Source: Streptosporangium lutulentum
GTDB lineage: Bacteria; Actinomycetota; Actinomycetes; Streptosporangiales; Streptosporangiaceae
NCBI RefSeq assembly: GCF_030811455.1
Contig: NZ_JAUSQU010000001.1
Coordinates: 6,200,001-6,264,000, forward strand
Length of the DNA stretch: 64,000 nt
Direction of reading: 5' to 3'
Part shown: in pieces, positions 46,000 to 55,235 of the stretch
Layout of the letters: each line of letters opens with the position of its first letter
How positions within the stretch are numbered: position 1 is the stretch's first letter
Notes under the pieces: generated by a model
What the model was told of the DNA's origin: nothing
Seen by the model: only the letters and a program-made list of their open reading frames with translations
The model's database searches: none
Translations under genes and position numbers: made by a program

Positions 46000-48866
46000 C
46001 GGGTGGCCAGCTCTCTCACGGGCTCGGGCTTGTCCTGGGGGGCGTGCTCGTCGGCCTCGGGCCGTGAGCCGGGCGCCGCCAGGACCAGGACGACCAGCAC
46101 CGTCAACGCCTGGGCCCAGAGCCAGCGGCCGTGCCAGGGGTCGCCGGGCGGGGCGGGGGGTACGGCGGCGGGCTGGATCAGCCGCCACATCCCGATCGTG
46201 CGGGACAGGCTCATCCGGGCCAGGGCGGGCTGGGAGTCCAGCGCCCGGCTGATCTCCGGCTCCACCGGGGCGGCCACCACGACGAACTGCACGCCGTGGG
46301 CCGACAGCACCCGGGCGTCGTCGCCGCCCCTTCCCGACACCAGCCCGGCCGCCGCGATCCGGACCTGCTCCCGGGGGCCCTCGGGCACGGGGATGTCGGC
46401 CTCTCCGATCAGTGGGGTCCGGCCGCGCAGCACGGTGAAGGTCAGGGCGCCCCGCCTGGCGCGAAGGAGCAGGGTCCGCTCGCCGGCGGCCGAGCTGACC
46501 GCGGCCAGCGCGGGAACCACCTCGCGCACGGTCCCGCTGATCGGCCCCTCCACGCCCTTGGTGATCCACATGCCCGCCGCGAGCAGCGGCGTGGAGAACG
46601 CGATGAGCACGACGACCAGCGCGGCGACCTTGCGTGTCCCGCCCGCCGCGCGGAACTCGACGATCCGGTGGGCGGTGAGCGCGGCCACCATGAGCATGCC
46701 CGTGGCGGCGAAGGCCAGCGGCACTCCGGGCCAGGCGGGCGCCTGGGCGTCGCCGTTCAGCGAGGTGACCGGGGTCCTGCTGACCAGGATCGCCACCAGC
46801 ACGCCGAAGAGCGCGACGCCCCAGCCGACCGCGATGATCATCCGGTTGCGGCGCATCAGCAGCGCGGCCAGGCAGGCGGCGATGAGGCCGCCGGTCACCC
46901 ACAGCGGCGGCATTCCGGGACCGCCGGGGCTGAGCAGCAGCAGCGACTCCGCGGGCAGCCGGGGGTCGACCAGCGCGGGCTGGTGCAGCCCGGCCTCCAG
47001 CAGGAGCCGTCCGGGGTTCCCTGCCATCTGGGCCAGCCAGGGAAACAGCAGCGCCGCAGGGACCCCGAACGCGATGACCATGGAGACGACGACGCCCCTG
47101 CGCGGGAAGGCCAGCGTGGCCAGCGCGCCGAGAATCGCGGTGAGGGGGTAGACCAGCGGGGCGAAAGCCGTGCCGACGGCCAGGAGGAGGCCGAGGCCCC
47201 AGGCGGCGCGGCGGGCGCGGCGCCTCTCGCCCGTCAGCACGACGGTGGCCAGCGCCGCGTAGACGGGCAGCAGCACGAAGACCACGGCGGTGCCGAGCCG
47301 TCCGGCGGAGATCGTTCCGGTGGCCACGGGCAGGAGCGCGTAGGAGGAGGCCAACCAGACGCGGGTCCACCGTCCGGAGATCATCGACCGGGTCGCCGCG
47401 TAGGCGGAGAACCCGGCCAGCGGCACGCAGCCGAGCAGCAGCAGGGAGACCGCGAGCCAGGTCTTGCCGAACAGCACCGTGGACAGCGCGGCCAGCACCG
47501 CGACGTACGGCGGAGCCCACCCGCCGCTGCCCAGTCCCGTCTGGTGGTACCCCTCGGTGTAGAGGTCCCACAGGTCGGAGGCCCCGCCGGCCACCGGGAC
47601 GAGCGCGCCGCCTCCCATCCTGGCGCCGCCGAGCAGGGCACGCTCCGCGATCAGCGTGACCACGGTCAGCGCCAGGAAGAGCAGGACGCCCGGATTGCTG
47701 AAGGTCCGCTGCATCACCCCGGCGTCGGAGAGCAGCTCCTCTCCGTCCTCCTCCTGCCGCGTGGAGGCCACGAGGTGGTGCCGGCCCGCGGACTCCACGA
47801 AGCCGGACCCGGCCAGGTAACTCTGGGCCCGGTTCGCGAGCCGCTGGTAGCCCGCGCCCGGCGGGGTCAGCAGCCTGCTGATCGCCGCGTAGCTCTGTTT
47901 GCGGCCCTTGGCCCGGGCACGCCGGGCTTTGATCATCCGGATGGGATGGCCGAACACCGAGCCGAACGCGGCGAACTCGTCCATCGCGTTGGCGGGCTGT
48001 TTGGCCACCAGGAACAGCACCGTGCGGAAGATCGAGCCGAACAGGTTGCGGATCAGCGCCCACAGCAGCGGCCGGAACGGCAGGTTCGTCATGACCACGA
48101 AGAGGGCGTTGCGGCGGTCCAGCCGCCGGGGGTGGTCGCCGCTGGCGGTGATGCGACGGCGACGGCGGGCGGCGGCCTCGGCGTGCCAGGCGATCGCCGC
48201 GGGGACGTTCTGCACGCGGTGCCCGGCGGCCCTGACCCGCCAGCACAGGTCGAGGTCGTCACGGAACAGCGGCAGGGCCGGATCGAGCCCGCCCACCTCG
48301 TCCCAGACGTCCCTGCGGATCAGCATCCCCGCGCTGGAGACCGAGAGCACGTCCTTGACGCCGTCGTCGTACTGTCCCTGGTCGAACTCCCGGGCCTCCA
48401 GGCCGGTGTCCCTGCGGCCCGTGCGGTCGACGGTGACGCCGACCTCCAGCAGGAGTCGCCGGTCCATCCAGTCGCGGAGCTTCGGGCCGAGCACCCCGGC
48501 CTTGGGATCCTGGTCGGCGGCCCGGAGCAGGGTCTGCAGGGCCCGGGCGTCCGGCGCGCAGTCGTCGTGCAGCAGCCAGATCCACTCCCGCCCCCCGCCG
48601 GGTCCCAGACGGTCGAGCACCTCGGCGACGGCCTGCCCGAAGCCGGTCGAGCGGGGCAGGGTGAGGACGGCGTTCGGGCCGAGCGAACCGGTCAGCAGTG
48701 CGGCGCTGCCGTCCCTGCTGCCGTTGTCCACCCCGACGACTCGATCCACCGGCCGGGTCTGCTTGAGCAGTGCGTCAAGGGTCTCCCCCAGCCAGCGGGC
48801 ACCGTCGTGGGACACGACGATCGCGGTGACGGTGTGATGGGGGCGTGGGGGATCGGTGATGGACAT
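45996..48866 (-). CDS. Large membrane glycosyltransferase, GT2 domain fused to a polytopic membrane region
   Basis: A 956-residue protein. An N-terminal GT2 domain (about 12-260) has AIVVSHDGARWLGETLDALL, VVGVDNGSRDGS and the metal site WLLHDDCAPD; GGLDPALPLFRDDLDLCWRV is the acceptor-side motif. From about 260 a membrane region of roughly a dozen helices runs to the C-terminus, with long loops. It likely adds sugars to a surface polymer using cytoplasmic nucleotide sugars. It is downstream of whiB but separated from it by a terminator with a T tract. Coupled to DUF5719. The sugar and acceptor are unknown. Confidence 0.9.
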   Translation of the reverse strand: MSITDPPRPHHTVTAIVVSHDGARWLGETLDALLKQTRPVDRVVGVDNGSRDGSAALLTGSLGPNAVLTLPRSTGFGQAVAEVLDRLGPGGGREWIWLLHDDCAPDARALQTLLRAADQDPKAGVLGPKLRDWMDRRLLLEVGVTVDRTGRRDTGLEAREFDQGQYDDGVKDVLSVSSAGMLIRRDVWDEVGGLDPALPLFRDDLDLCWRVRAAGHRVQNVPAAIAWHAEAAARRRRRITASGDHPRRLDRRNALFVVMTNLPFRPLLWALIRNLFGSIFRTVLFLVAKQPANAMDEFAAFGSVFGHPIRMIKARRARAKGRKQSYAAISRLLTPPGAGYQRLANRAQSYLAGSGFVESAGRHHLVASTRQEEDGEELLSDAGVMQRTFSNPGVLLFLALTVVTLIAERALLGGARMGGGALVPVAGGASDLWDLYTEGYHQTGLGSGGWAPPYVAVLAALSTVLFGKTWLAVSLLLLGCVPLAGFSAYAATRSMISGRWTRVWLASSYALLPVATGTISAGRLGTAVVFVLLPVYAALATVVLTGERRRARRAAWGLGLLLAVGTAFAPLVYPLTAILGALATLAFPRRGVVVSMVIAFGVPAALLFPWLAQMAGNPGRLLLEAGLHQPALVDPRLPAESLLLLSPGGPGMPPLWVTGGLIAACLAALLMRRNRMIIAVGWGVALFGVLVAILVSRTPVTSLNGDAQAPAWPGVPLAFAATGMLMVAALTAHRIVEFRAAGGTRKVAALVVVLIAFSTPLLAAGMWITKGVEGPISGTVREVVPALAAVSSAAGERTLLLRARRGALTFTVLRGRTPLIGEADIPVPEGPREQVRIAAAGLVSGRGGDDARVLSAHGVQFVVVAAPVEPEISRALDSQPALARMSLSRTIGMWRLIQPAAVPPAPPGDPWHGRWLWAQALTVLVVLVLAAPGSRPEADEHAPQDKPEPVRELATR

Positions 48867-48953
48867 ATGTCCTGCGGTTCAGAGGGGGGCGCTGATCGGC
48901 GACAACGATACGGCACCCTATGTCCGCCTACGTCTTATACATGGTCACGCGCG

Positions 48954-48991
48954 AAAAAAGGGGTCACGTGGCTGGCCGGCCACATGACCCC
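48954..48991 (-). terminator. Intrinsic terminator after whiB
   Basis: A 16-bp imperfect stem (GGGGTCACGTGGC arm at 48960; 14 of 16 paired, the rest G-T) directly followed on the minus strand by six Ts (48954-48959). This is the best classical Rho-independent terminator in the window; it lies 46 bases past the whiB stop. Confidence 0.88.
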
Positions 48992-49037
48992 TGGAGATAT
49001 TCGTCAAGCGCCCACGCTGGGCGCCACACACTGCCTG

Positions 49038-49298
49038 TCAGACTGCCTCACGCTTGATCCGGCGGCGTTCCCGCTCGGAGAGCCCACCCCATATGCCAAA
49101 CCGCTCGTCATGCTCAAGTGCGTACTCAAGACACTCCGCACGCACCTCACAGGAGCGGCATACCTTCTTGGCCTCCCGAGTGGAGCCTCCCTTCTCCGGG
49201 AAGAACGCCTCGGGGTCGGTCTGCGCACACAAGGCGCGTTCCTGCCAGCCAAGCTGCTCTTCAGCGATGCTGTCCTGTGCGATGACCAGGTCGGTCAC
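49038..49298 (-). CDS. whiB: WhiB-family iron-sulfur transcriptional regulator
   Basis: An 86-residue Wbl protein with the four [4Fe-4S] ligands C24, C47, C50 and C56, the GIWGG turn (67-71) and a basic C-terminal helix (ERERRRIKREAV). The core LGWQERALCAQTDPEAFFPEKGG matches the WhiB/WhmD (WhiB2) class needed for septation in sporulating hyphae. GTG 49298 has GGGAGG 6-7 bases upstream; the frame is open to 49340 but the family starts here. It stands alone, with a palindrome upstream and a strong terminator behind. WhiB acts with WhiA in Streptomyces. Confidence 0.95.
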   Translation of the reverse strand: MTDLVIAQDSIAEEQLGWQERALCAQTDPEAFFPEKGGSTREAKKVCRSCEVRAECLEYALEHDERFGIWGGLSERERRRIKREAV

Positions 49299-49388
49299 TG
49301 CACACCTCCCTGCCGCACGCCCGCAAATGGAGCCCCCCATATGAACGCCTCCCTCTTACCCACCCAGAGGAAAGGCGTAACAACACGT

Positions 49389-49400
49389 GTGTAATTACAC
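49389..49400. promoter_or_regulatory. Palindrome upstream of whiB
   Basis: GTGTAATTACAC, a perfect 12-base palindrome, 91-102 bases before the whiB start, in a promoter-like AT-richer patch. A regulator site is possible; I cannot name the protein. Confidence 0.45.
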
Positions 49401-49527
49401 GCGCGCGCCCCGTGTGGCGTCAAGCGGCATGCCGGTATCCGGGGAAAGACCTGCTCTCCCCGGTGCTGGGTCGTGTGCCCGCCACGACCGTGATCGCCCC
49501 ATGCGATCGTGACGATCGCCTGGCCCT

Positions 49528-51792
49528 TCAGTGCTCTCGACGGTCGGAACCGTACCAGGACATGTTCTGATCCTGACCGGGGCCCACCCTCTCTCTATCG
49601 GGGGTTTCCTCTTCCGTGACCTGACCCGATCGCTCCGGTTTGTAGATAGCCGTGGGGTCTATGGGCTGGGAGTCCCAGGATCTGGATGCGGGGCCGGGCG
49701 CGTTGAGCGGGTCGGCCTGGTAGGCATTCGGGTCGAACCGCAATGTCGTCTCGGCCGTGGAGTCCCACTGGTGACCGCTCTGCTGCTGGTACGGCTGCGC
49801 GGGAGGCGGGGTCTGCGGGTGGCCGAACGGGTCGTCGTAGCCTCCGCCGGCGGCCGGGGCGGCCTGCTCGGAGTAGTCCGGGACCCGTAGCTGCGGTTCG
49901 GTGCCCTGCGCCTGCTGCTGGTAGCTCTCCGCCTGCTGGTAGGCCTGGGCGATCTGCTGGGAGCGGAGGTCCACCGGGTCGGGGGCCGGGGCCGGATAGG
50001 ACGGGTTCTGGTCGGCCGGCCGGCCGAACTCCGCGCTGGAGTACCCGCCGAACGGCTGGCCGTAGTTCTCCGGCGGCTGCGGGAAGGACGACTGCGCCTG
50101 GCTCTCGAAGGGCCGGTTCGGGTGGCTTTCCGCCGGCGCGTAGGACGGGGGCGCCTGCGGTTCGGGCTGCTGACCGTAGGCCGGGACCGGGGAGTCAGGC
50201 TGCTGAGCGTAGCTCTGCGAGTCCTGCTGGCCGTAGGCCGGACGCTGGGGGTCCGGCTGCTGGCCGTAGGTCTGGGAGTCCTGCTGGCCGTAGACCGGGC
50301 GCTGGGGATCGGGCTGCCCGTAGCCCGGGAGCTGGGCGTCGGAATGCTGTCCGTAACTCGGAAGCTGCGGCTCCGTGTAGGCCGGGGCCGACGACTGCTC
50401 CAGGGGAGCGGAGTAGTTCATCGAGTCGTAGGACGGCGTGGACGGGGCCGGCGGCTGGACGTCCGCCGCGACGTACGGACTCGGGGTGTAGGTCTCGGCC
50501 TGCTGCGGAGCGGGGGAGGCGGGCGGAGCCTGCGGAGCGGGCTGCTGCGGAGCCTGGGCGTACGGGCCGGGCTGGGCGCCGTACTGCTGGCCCTCCGCCG
50601 GAGGCTGCGCGTAGGCGGCCTGGGAGTATCCGTCGTTCGCCGGCGGGGTGTAAGCGCCGGGCTGAGGGTACTGCTGGCTCTCCGCCGGAGGCTGCGTGTA
50701 GGCGCCGGGCTGGGCGCCGTACTGCTGGTTCTCGGGGGACGGCTGCGCGTAGGCGCCGGGCTGGGCGCCGTACTGGCCCTCGGCCGGAGGCTGCGCGTAG
50801 GCGCCGGGCTGAGGGTACTGCTGACTCTCCGCCGGAGGCTGCGCGTAGGCGGCCTGGGAGTATCCGTCGTTCGCCGGCGGGGTGTATGCGCCGGGCTGAG
50901 GCTGGCCGTATCCCTCCGCGGGCTGGCCGTACCCCTCGGAGGCGTTGGCGGCGCTGGGCCCGGGCGGAAGCGCCGGCGGGCTGTACGGGACGGGGGGCGC
51001 CGGAGCCGGGGCGGGCGGAGTCTCCTGCGAGTAGGCGTGCCCGCCCTGCGGGGCCTGGTCCTGCGGCTGGAAACCCTGCTGGGGCGCTTGGCCCTGGGGG
51101 TGAACATGACCGTGCCCGCCCTGTGGGGCGGGCACGTGAGCGGGGACGGGCCCCTGCGGAGACTGCCCCGCGGCAGGGGCGTACCCATGGGCGGGAGGCT
51201 GGTCCGTGAGGGGCGCGTATCCCTGGGGGGCCTGCCCCTGGGAGGGCTGCCCCGCGGCAGGCCCGTACCCCTGGGCGGGAGCCTGACCCTGGGCGTAGGG
51301 GTACTGCTCCTGGGGCCGGTCGAAGCCCGCCCCGGCGCGGATGCCGCCCGCCTGCGAACGAGCCGCGGCCGCCTTCGGCAGGAGGTAGAACAGGCCGATC
51401 ACGGTCAGCCCGAGCGTGGGAAGGGTGACGAGCAGAAACTCGATCTTCTGCTGGAGATCCGTCGCACCGCTGAAGACTCCACCGAACAGGCCGACCAGGC
51501 CGAACAGCGCGGAGAGCCCGAGGGCGCCCACGGCCACGTGGACCATGAGGCTGAACCGCGCGATCACCGGACCCAGGTTCCCGGCCAGCAGCACACCGCC
51601 GACGAGCAGCGCCGTCACCACCGGTGAGGCGAGGTCGCCCACGGATCCCAGCGCGCGCAGAGCGAATGGCAGGTCGCCGAACAGCAGCCGTTCGATGCCG
51701 ACGAGGACGCCCAGAGACGCGACGGCGACCATGAGCCATGCGGCCGCTTCTCGAAGCCGGCCTTCCTCGACATTGATCACAACTACCCCCAT
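49528..51792 (-). CDS. Four-helix membrane protein with long Pro/Gln/Tyr-rich disordered tail
   Basis: A 754-residue protein. The first ~140 residues contain four membrane helices (AAAWLMVAVASLGVLVGIERL; VVTALLVGGVLLAGNLG; VAVGALGLSALFGLVGLFGG; FLLVTLPTLGLTVIGLFYLL). The remaining ~600 residues are low-complexity, with repeats such as QPGAYAQPPAE, YGQQPDPQRPAYGQQDSQ and AQGYGPAAGQPSQ. I recognise no domain. Composition suggests a cytoplasmic, phase-separating or scaffold-like tail. Start ATG 51792 has no clear ribosome site; GTG 51780 after GGGGG is possible. It lies between whiB and fbiA and is divergent from fbiA. A 74-base segment is duplicated inside the gene. Confidence 0.78.
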   Translation of the reverse strand: MGVVVINVEEGRLREAAAWLMVAVASLGVLVGIERLLFGDLPFALRALGSVGDLASPVVTALLVGGVLLAGNLGPVIARFSLMVHVAVGALGLSALFGLVGLFGGVFSGATDLQQKIEFLLVTLPTLGLTVIGLFYLLPKAAAARSQAGGIRAGAGFDRPQEQYPYAQGQAPAQGYGPAAGQPSQGQAPQGYAPLTDQPPAHGYAPAAGQSPQGPVPAHVPAPQGGHGHVHPQGQAPQQGFQPQDQAPQGGHAYSQETPPAPAPAPPVPYSPPALPPGPSAANASEGYGQPAEGYGQPQPGAYTPPANDGYSQAAYAQPPAESQQYPQPGAYAQPPAEGQYGAQPGAYAQPSPENQQYGAQPGAYTQPPAESQQYPQPGAYTPPANDGYSQAAYAQPPAEGQQYGAQPGPYAQAPQQPAPQAPPASPAPQQAETYTPSPYVAADVQPPAPSTPSYDSMNYSAPLEQSSAPAYTEPQLPSYGQHSDAQLPGYGQPDPQRPVYGQQDSQTYGQQPDPQRPAYGQQDSQSYAQQPDSPVPAYGQQPEPQAPPSYAPAESHPNRPFESQAQSSFPQPPENYGQPFGGYSSAEFGRPADQNPSYPAPAPDPVDLRSQQIAQAYQQAESYQQQAQGTEPQLRVPDYSEQAAPAAGGGYDDPFGHPQTPPPAQPYQQQSGHQWDSTAETTLRFDPNAYQADPLNAPGPASRSWDSQPIDPTAIYKPERSGQVTEEETPDRERVGPGQDQNMSWYGSDRREH
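50594..50901 (-). repeat. Long internal duplication in the Pro/Gln-rich gene
   Basis: The segment 50594-50667 recurs at 50828-50901 with a single base change over 74 bases; the offset is 234 bases, exactly 78 codons, so the frame is kept. Between and around them are shorter degenerate QPGAY repeats. Confidence 0.85.
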
Positions 51793-52031
51793 AGGGTCTT
51801 TAGGTAAACCCGGGCCAGTTTTGCACATGGCCGACTTTGGTGTCGGTGGTCTCAAGAAGCCCACCAATCTCACAAGTACTACATTTAACCCTAATACCCC
51901 ATATTTCGGACATTGGGCTTGGCGGTCCTGCCAGCACGGACGGTCCTCATAACGATCATGAAAAGACTGCTCCCGCCCCCCTTGGCGGACCCTTCGAACG
52001 GCCCGGCCCACCAAATGGAAGACTGGACGGC

Positions 52032-53006
52032 ATGCGCATTGTGTCCCTCGCCGGCGGAATCGGAGGAGCTCGTTTCCTCCGCGGCCTCCTCACCGCGGCT
52101 CCCAGCTCGGAGATCACCGTAATCGGTAACACCGGTGACGACATCAGCCTCTACGGCCTGCGTGTCTGCCCCGACCTGGACACCGTGATGTACACCCTGG
52201 GTGGCGGCATCAACGAGGAACAGGGCTGGGGAAGACAGAAGGAGTCGCACGTCGTCAAGGAGGAACTGGCGGCCTACGGCGTCGAACCGCAGTGGTTCGG
52301 CCTGGGCGACCGCGACTTCGCCACCCACATCGTGCGCACCCAGATGCTCGACGCCGGATATCCGCTCTCGGCGGTCACCGAGGCGCTGTGCGCGCGCTGG
52401 GAGCCGGGGGTGCGGCTGATCCCGATGAGCGACGACCGGACCGAGACCCACGTGGTCATCTCCGACGAGCAGGGCCGGCGGGCCGTCCACTTCCAGGAGT
52501 GGTGGGTACGGCTGCGCGCCTCGGTCCCGGCCGAGCAGATCATCCTGGTCGGCGCGGACGAGGCCAAGCCCGCCCCCGGGGTGCTCCAGGCCATCGCCGA
52601 CGCCGACCTGGTGATCCTGCCCCCGTCCAACCCCGTCGTCAGCATCGGGACGATCCTGCAGATCAAGGGCATTCGCGAGGCGCTCGACGCCAAGACGGTC
52701 GTCGGGGTCTCCCCCATCATCGGCGGCGCCCCCGTCCGGGGCATGGCCGACGCCTGCCTCACCGCGATCGGCGTGGAGACCACCGCCCAGGCGGTTCTGG
52801 ACCTGTACGGCTCGCCGCTGATCGACGGCTGGCTCGTCGCGGAGGAGGACGCCGGGGTCGGCCTCGACGGCGTCAGCGTCGAGGCCCGTCCCCTGATCAT
52901 GCACGACGTCGAGTCCGCCGCGGCCATCGCCCGGGCCGCCCTCGACCTGGCCACACGGATCGCGGCCCGGCGGGGCGCCGCGACGCAGGACGGGGACGCA
53001 CGGTGA
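52032..53006 (+). CDS. fbiA: 2-phospho-L-lactate transferase family protein (F420 synthesis)
   Basis: A 324-residue CofD/FbiA enzyme that joins FO to the activated phospholactyl or phosphoenolpyruvyl unit, the step making (dehydro-)F420-0. Conserved N-terminal [19 protein letters not shown] with the nucleotide loop, [25 protein letters not shown] interrupted into the family's NTGDD and CPDLDT motifs, and [15 protein letters not shown] and [12 protein letters not shown] later. ATG 52032 gives the exact family start. Its stop overlaps fbiB (GTGA). In actinobacteria the donor is thought to derive from PEP through FbiD. Confidence 0.96.
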   Translation: MRIVSLAGGIGGARFLRGLLTAAPSSEITVIGNTGDDISLYGLRVCPDLDTVMYTLGGGINEEQGWGRQKESHVVKEELAAYGVEPQWFGLGDRDFATHIVRTQMLDAGYPLSAVTEALCARWEPGVRLIPMSDDRTETHVVISDEQGRRAVHFQEWWVRLRASVPAEQIILVGADEAKPAPGVLQAIADADLVILPPSNPVVSIGTILQIKGIREALDAKTVVGVSPIIGGAPVRGMADACLTAIGVETTAQAVLDLYGSPLIDGWLVAEEDAGVGLDGVSVEARPLIMHDVESAAAIARAALDLATRIAARRGAATQDGDAR

Positions 53007-54322
53007 GCAGGATCAGGCGCGGGCAGGACGGCCCGTCCGACATGAGAGTGGAGATCTTCCCGATCTCCGGGATTCCCGAGGTCAGGGAGGGTGACGACGT
53101 CGGCGAACTGATCGTCGCGGCGATGCCGGGCCTGCGCGACGGCGACATCCTGGTGGTCACCTCCAAGATCTCCAGCAAGGCCGAGGGCCGGACCCGCAGG
53201 GGCGTCGACCGCACCGAGGCGATCGCCGCCGAGACCGAGCGGGTGGTCGCCCGCCGGGGCGAGACGGTGATCGCGCAGACCGCGCACGGGTTCGTCATGG
53301 CCGCGGCCGGGGTGGACGCCTCCAACACCGAGCCCGGCACCGTCGTGCTGCTGCCCGTCGACCCCGACGCCTCCGCCGTGGCCGTCCGGGCCCGCATCCG
53401 GGAACGGCTCGGCGTGTCGGTCGGCGTGATCATCTCCGACACGTTCGGCCGCACCTGGCGCAACGGCCAGACCGACATGGCCGTCGGCATCGCGGGGGTG
53501 ACCCCCGCGCTCGACTACCGGGGCCTGTCCGACGACCACGGCAACGCGCTGGAGGTCACCCTGACCGCCGTCGCCGACGAGTTCGCCGCTGCGGGAGACC
53601 TGGTCAAGGGCAAGCTCGCGCAGACCCCGGTGGCCGTGATCAGGGGCATGACGGAGTACACCACCGAGGAGGACGGGCCGGGTGTCCGCGAACTGGTCCG
53701 CCCGTCCGAGGACGACATGTTCCGGTACGGCTCACGCGACGTGGTCTTCGCCCGCAGGACCATCCGCGAGTTCTCCGGCGAGCCGGTGGACGGCGCCTCG
53801 GTCCGCCGGGCGGTGGACGCCGCGATAGCCGCGCCCGCCCCGCACCACACGACCCCGTGGCGGTTCGTCCTGCTGGAGTCGCCCGGGATTCGCGAGAAGC
53901 TGCTCGACGCCATGCGCGAGGCGTGGATCGCCGACCTGCGCGGCGACGGTTTCTCCGAGGAGTCGATCGCCAAGCGGGTCAAGCGCGGCGAGGTGCTGCG
54001 CGCGGCGCCGTACATCGCGGTGCCCTGCCTGGTCATGGAGGGCTCGCACACCTACCGCGATGACCGGCGCAACGCGAGCGAGCGGGAGATGTTCGTGGTC
54101 GCGGCCGGCGCCGGGGTGCAGAACTTCCTGGTCCAGCTCGCGATGGAGGGCCTGGGCTCGGCCTGGGTGTCGTCCACCATGTTCTGCCGCGACGTGGTCC
54201 GCGAGGTCCTCGACCTGCCCCTCGGCTGGGATCCGATGGGCGCCGTGGCGATCGGCCACCCGGCCGCCCCGCCCCGCGACCGCCCGCCTCGGAGGGCGGC
54301 CGACTTCATCGTCGTCCGCTGA
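53003..54322 (+). CDS. fbiB: Bifunctional F420 gamma-glutamyl ligase / dehydro-F420-0 reductase
   Basis: A 439-residue two-domain protein. The N-terminal CofE-type domain (about 13-250) adds glutamates to F420-0 ([48 protein letters not shown]). The C-terminal nitroreductase-fold, FMN-binding domain (about 250-439; [39 protein letters not shown]) reduces dehydro-F420-0. Both domains are full length, as in mycobacterial FbiB. GTG 53003 overlaps the fbiA stop; ATG 53042 is a possible internal start nearer the conserved region. Confidence 0.95.
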   Translation: MSRIRRGQDGPSDMRVEIFPISGIPEVREGDDVGELIVAAMPGLRDGDILVVTSKISSKAEGRTRRGVDRTEAIAAETERVVARRGETVIAQTAHGFVMAAAGVDASNTEPGTVVLLPVDPDASAVAVRARIRERLGVSVGVIISDTFGRTWRNGQTDMAVGIAGVTPALDYRGLSDDHGNALEVTLTAVADEFAAAGDLVKGKLAQTPVAVIRGMTEYTTEEDGPGVRELVRPSEDDMFRYGSRDVVFARRTIREFSGEPVDGASVRRAVDAAIAAPAPHHTTPWRFVLLESPGIREKLLDAMREAWIADLRGDGFSEESIAKRVKRGEVLRAAPYIAVPCLVMEGSHTYRDDRRNASEREMFVVAAGAGVQNFLVQLAMEGLGSAWVSSTMFCRDVVREVLDLPLGWDPMGAVAIGHPAAPPRDRPPRRAADFIVVR

Positions 54323-54344
54323 GAGCCGTCCCGCGGCCGGGGTC

Positions 54345-54599
54345 TCATCCGAACCGGATCGCGTTCGCGACCACCGCGAACAGGATCAGCGCCCCCAGAC
54401 CGATCATGATCATGCTCCGGACCGCCGCCCACGCCGCCGATCTCGCGCCCGGGATCTTCGCCGCCGCGTCCGCCGCCGCCTTGACCGCCTTTCCCCATCC
54501 CGCCCACGTGTCCATCGTCCGCTGGAAGCGCCGCCCGACAGCAAAAAGGATCACCGCGATCACCACGAGAACCACGATCCGGCCGTCCGAGCCGTCCAT
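54345..54599 (-). CDS. Small two-helix membrane protein
   Basis: An 84-residue protein with helices at about 9-22 (VVLVVIAVILFAVG) and 64-80 (SMIMIGLGALILFAVVAN) joined by an amphipathic Lys/Ala-rich stretch (GKAVKAAADAAAKIPGARSAAW). ATG 54599 has AGGAG 7 bases upstream, better placed than GTG 54605. It converges on fbiB. I do not recognise the family; no function is assigned. The 297 bases upstream hold no gene apart from a terminator of the next unit. Confidence 0.7.
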   Translation of the reverse strand: MDGSDGRIVVLVVIAVILFAVGRRFQRTMDTWAGWGKAVKAAADAAAKIPGARSAAWAAVRSMIMIGLGALILFAVVANAIRFG

Positions 54600-54841
54600 C
54601 GACACGCTCCTACCTAGGGGGAAGCAGGATTTCGTGACTAAGAGTATGTCATTGACTACTCAAATGAACGGAGAATGCCTCTCCTCGCCTCGTTGAGGAC
54701 ATCGGGCTCGTGGTCGCCGCCGGACCGTTCGCTGTACTCGCCGCATTCGGCTGTATTCGACGGTGGCCGGTCCGGCGCACACGTCGCCTGCCGTGAAACG
54801 ACGAACGGCCCGGCGGAATTCATAGACGTGCGGTGACACGG

Positions 54842-54874
54842 CATGGGCGGCGGCTCTCCGAGCCGCCGCCCATG
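54842..54874 (-). terminator. Hairpin terminator after the small secreted protein gene
   Basis: Perfect 15-bp stem (CATGGGCGGCGGCTC and complement) with a 3-base loop, 22 bases past the stop codon. Confidence 0.8.
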
Positions 54875-54896
54875 GGCCGGTTGTCGATATCGCCGC

Positions 54897-55235
54897 TCAG
54901 TTGTTGACGCCGGCGCCGCTGCCGCCCTGCCCGCCGCTGGCGGGGCTGGTGTCGTCGGTGATGCCGATGCCGCTGCCCGTGCTCGTTCCCGCTCCCGTGC
55001 CACCGCTACCACCACCGCCGTGACCGTGGCCGTGGCCGGCGCCGCGGCGTTGACGGCACCTGTCGGGGTTCTTGTGCTTGCTGCAGGGCTTCTGGAGGGC
55101 GGTGAGGGTGGAGGTCGTGGAGGTGGTCCGGGCCACGGTGTCGGCGCTGGCGAACGAGGCCGGCATCGTCACGGGTGCGATGAGAGCGGACGCCACCATC
55201 GTTCCGGCGGCGAGAGCGTTCCTGACTTTGATCAT
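54897..55235 (-). CDS. Small secreted Gly/Ser/Thr-rich protein
   Basis: A 112-residue protein with a signal peptide (VRNALAAGTMVASALIAPVTMPASFASA), a Thr/Ser stretch, a short basic region with two Cys (CSKHKNPDRC), a Gly/His segment (GAGHGHGHGGGG) and a Gly/Ser/Thr C-terminus. No domain is recognised. ATG 55235 is preceded by GGAG at 9 bases. Followed by a strong terminator, so it is its own unit. Could be a surface or matrix peptide; the two Cys may pair. Codon use and GC match the neighbours. Confidence 0.72.
   Translation of the reverse strand: MIKVRNALAAGTMVASALIAPVTMPASFASADTVARTTSTTSTLTALQKPCSKHKNPDRCRQRRGAGHGHGHGGGGSGGTGAGTSTGSGIGITDDTSPASGGQGGSGAGVNN

Noticed and set aside
46131-49394. 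A 1087-codon plus-strand frame opposite the GT2 gene and whiB
   Set aside because: Shadow of real minus-strand genes; product is His/Gly/Arg/Gln-rich without domains.
49528-51792. CRISPR-like repetitive DNA
   Set aside because: Repeats are in frame, vary in spacing and encode QPGAY/YGQQ-type protein repeats; no cas genes nearby.
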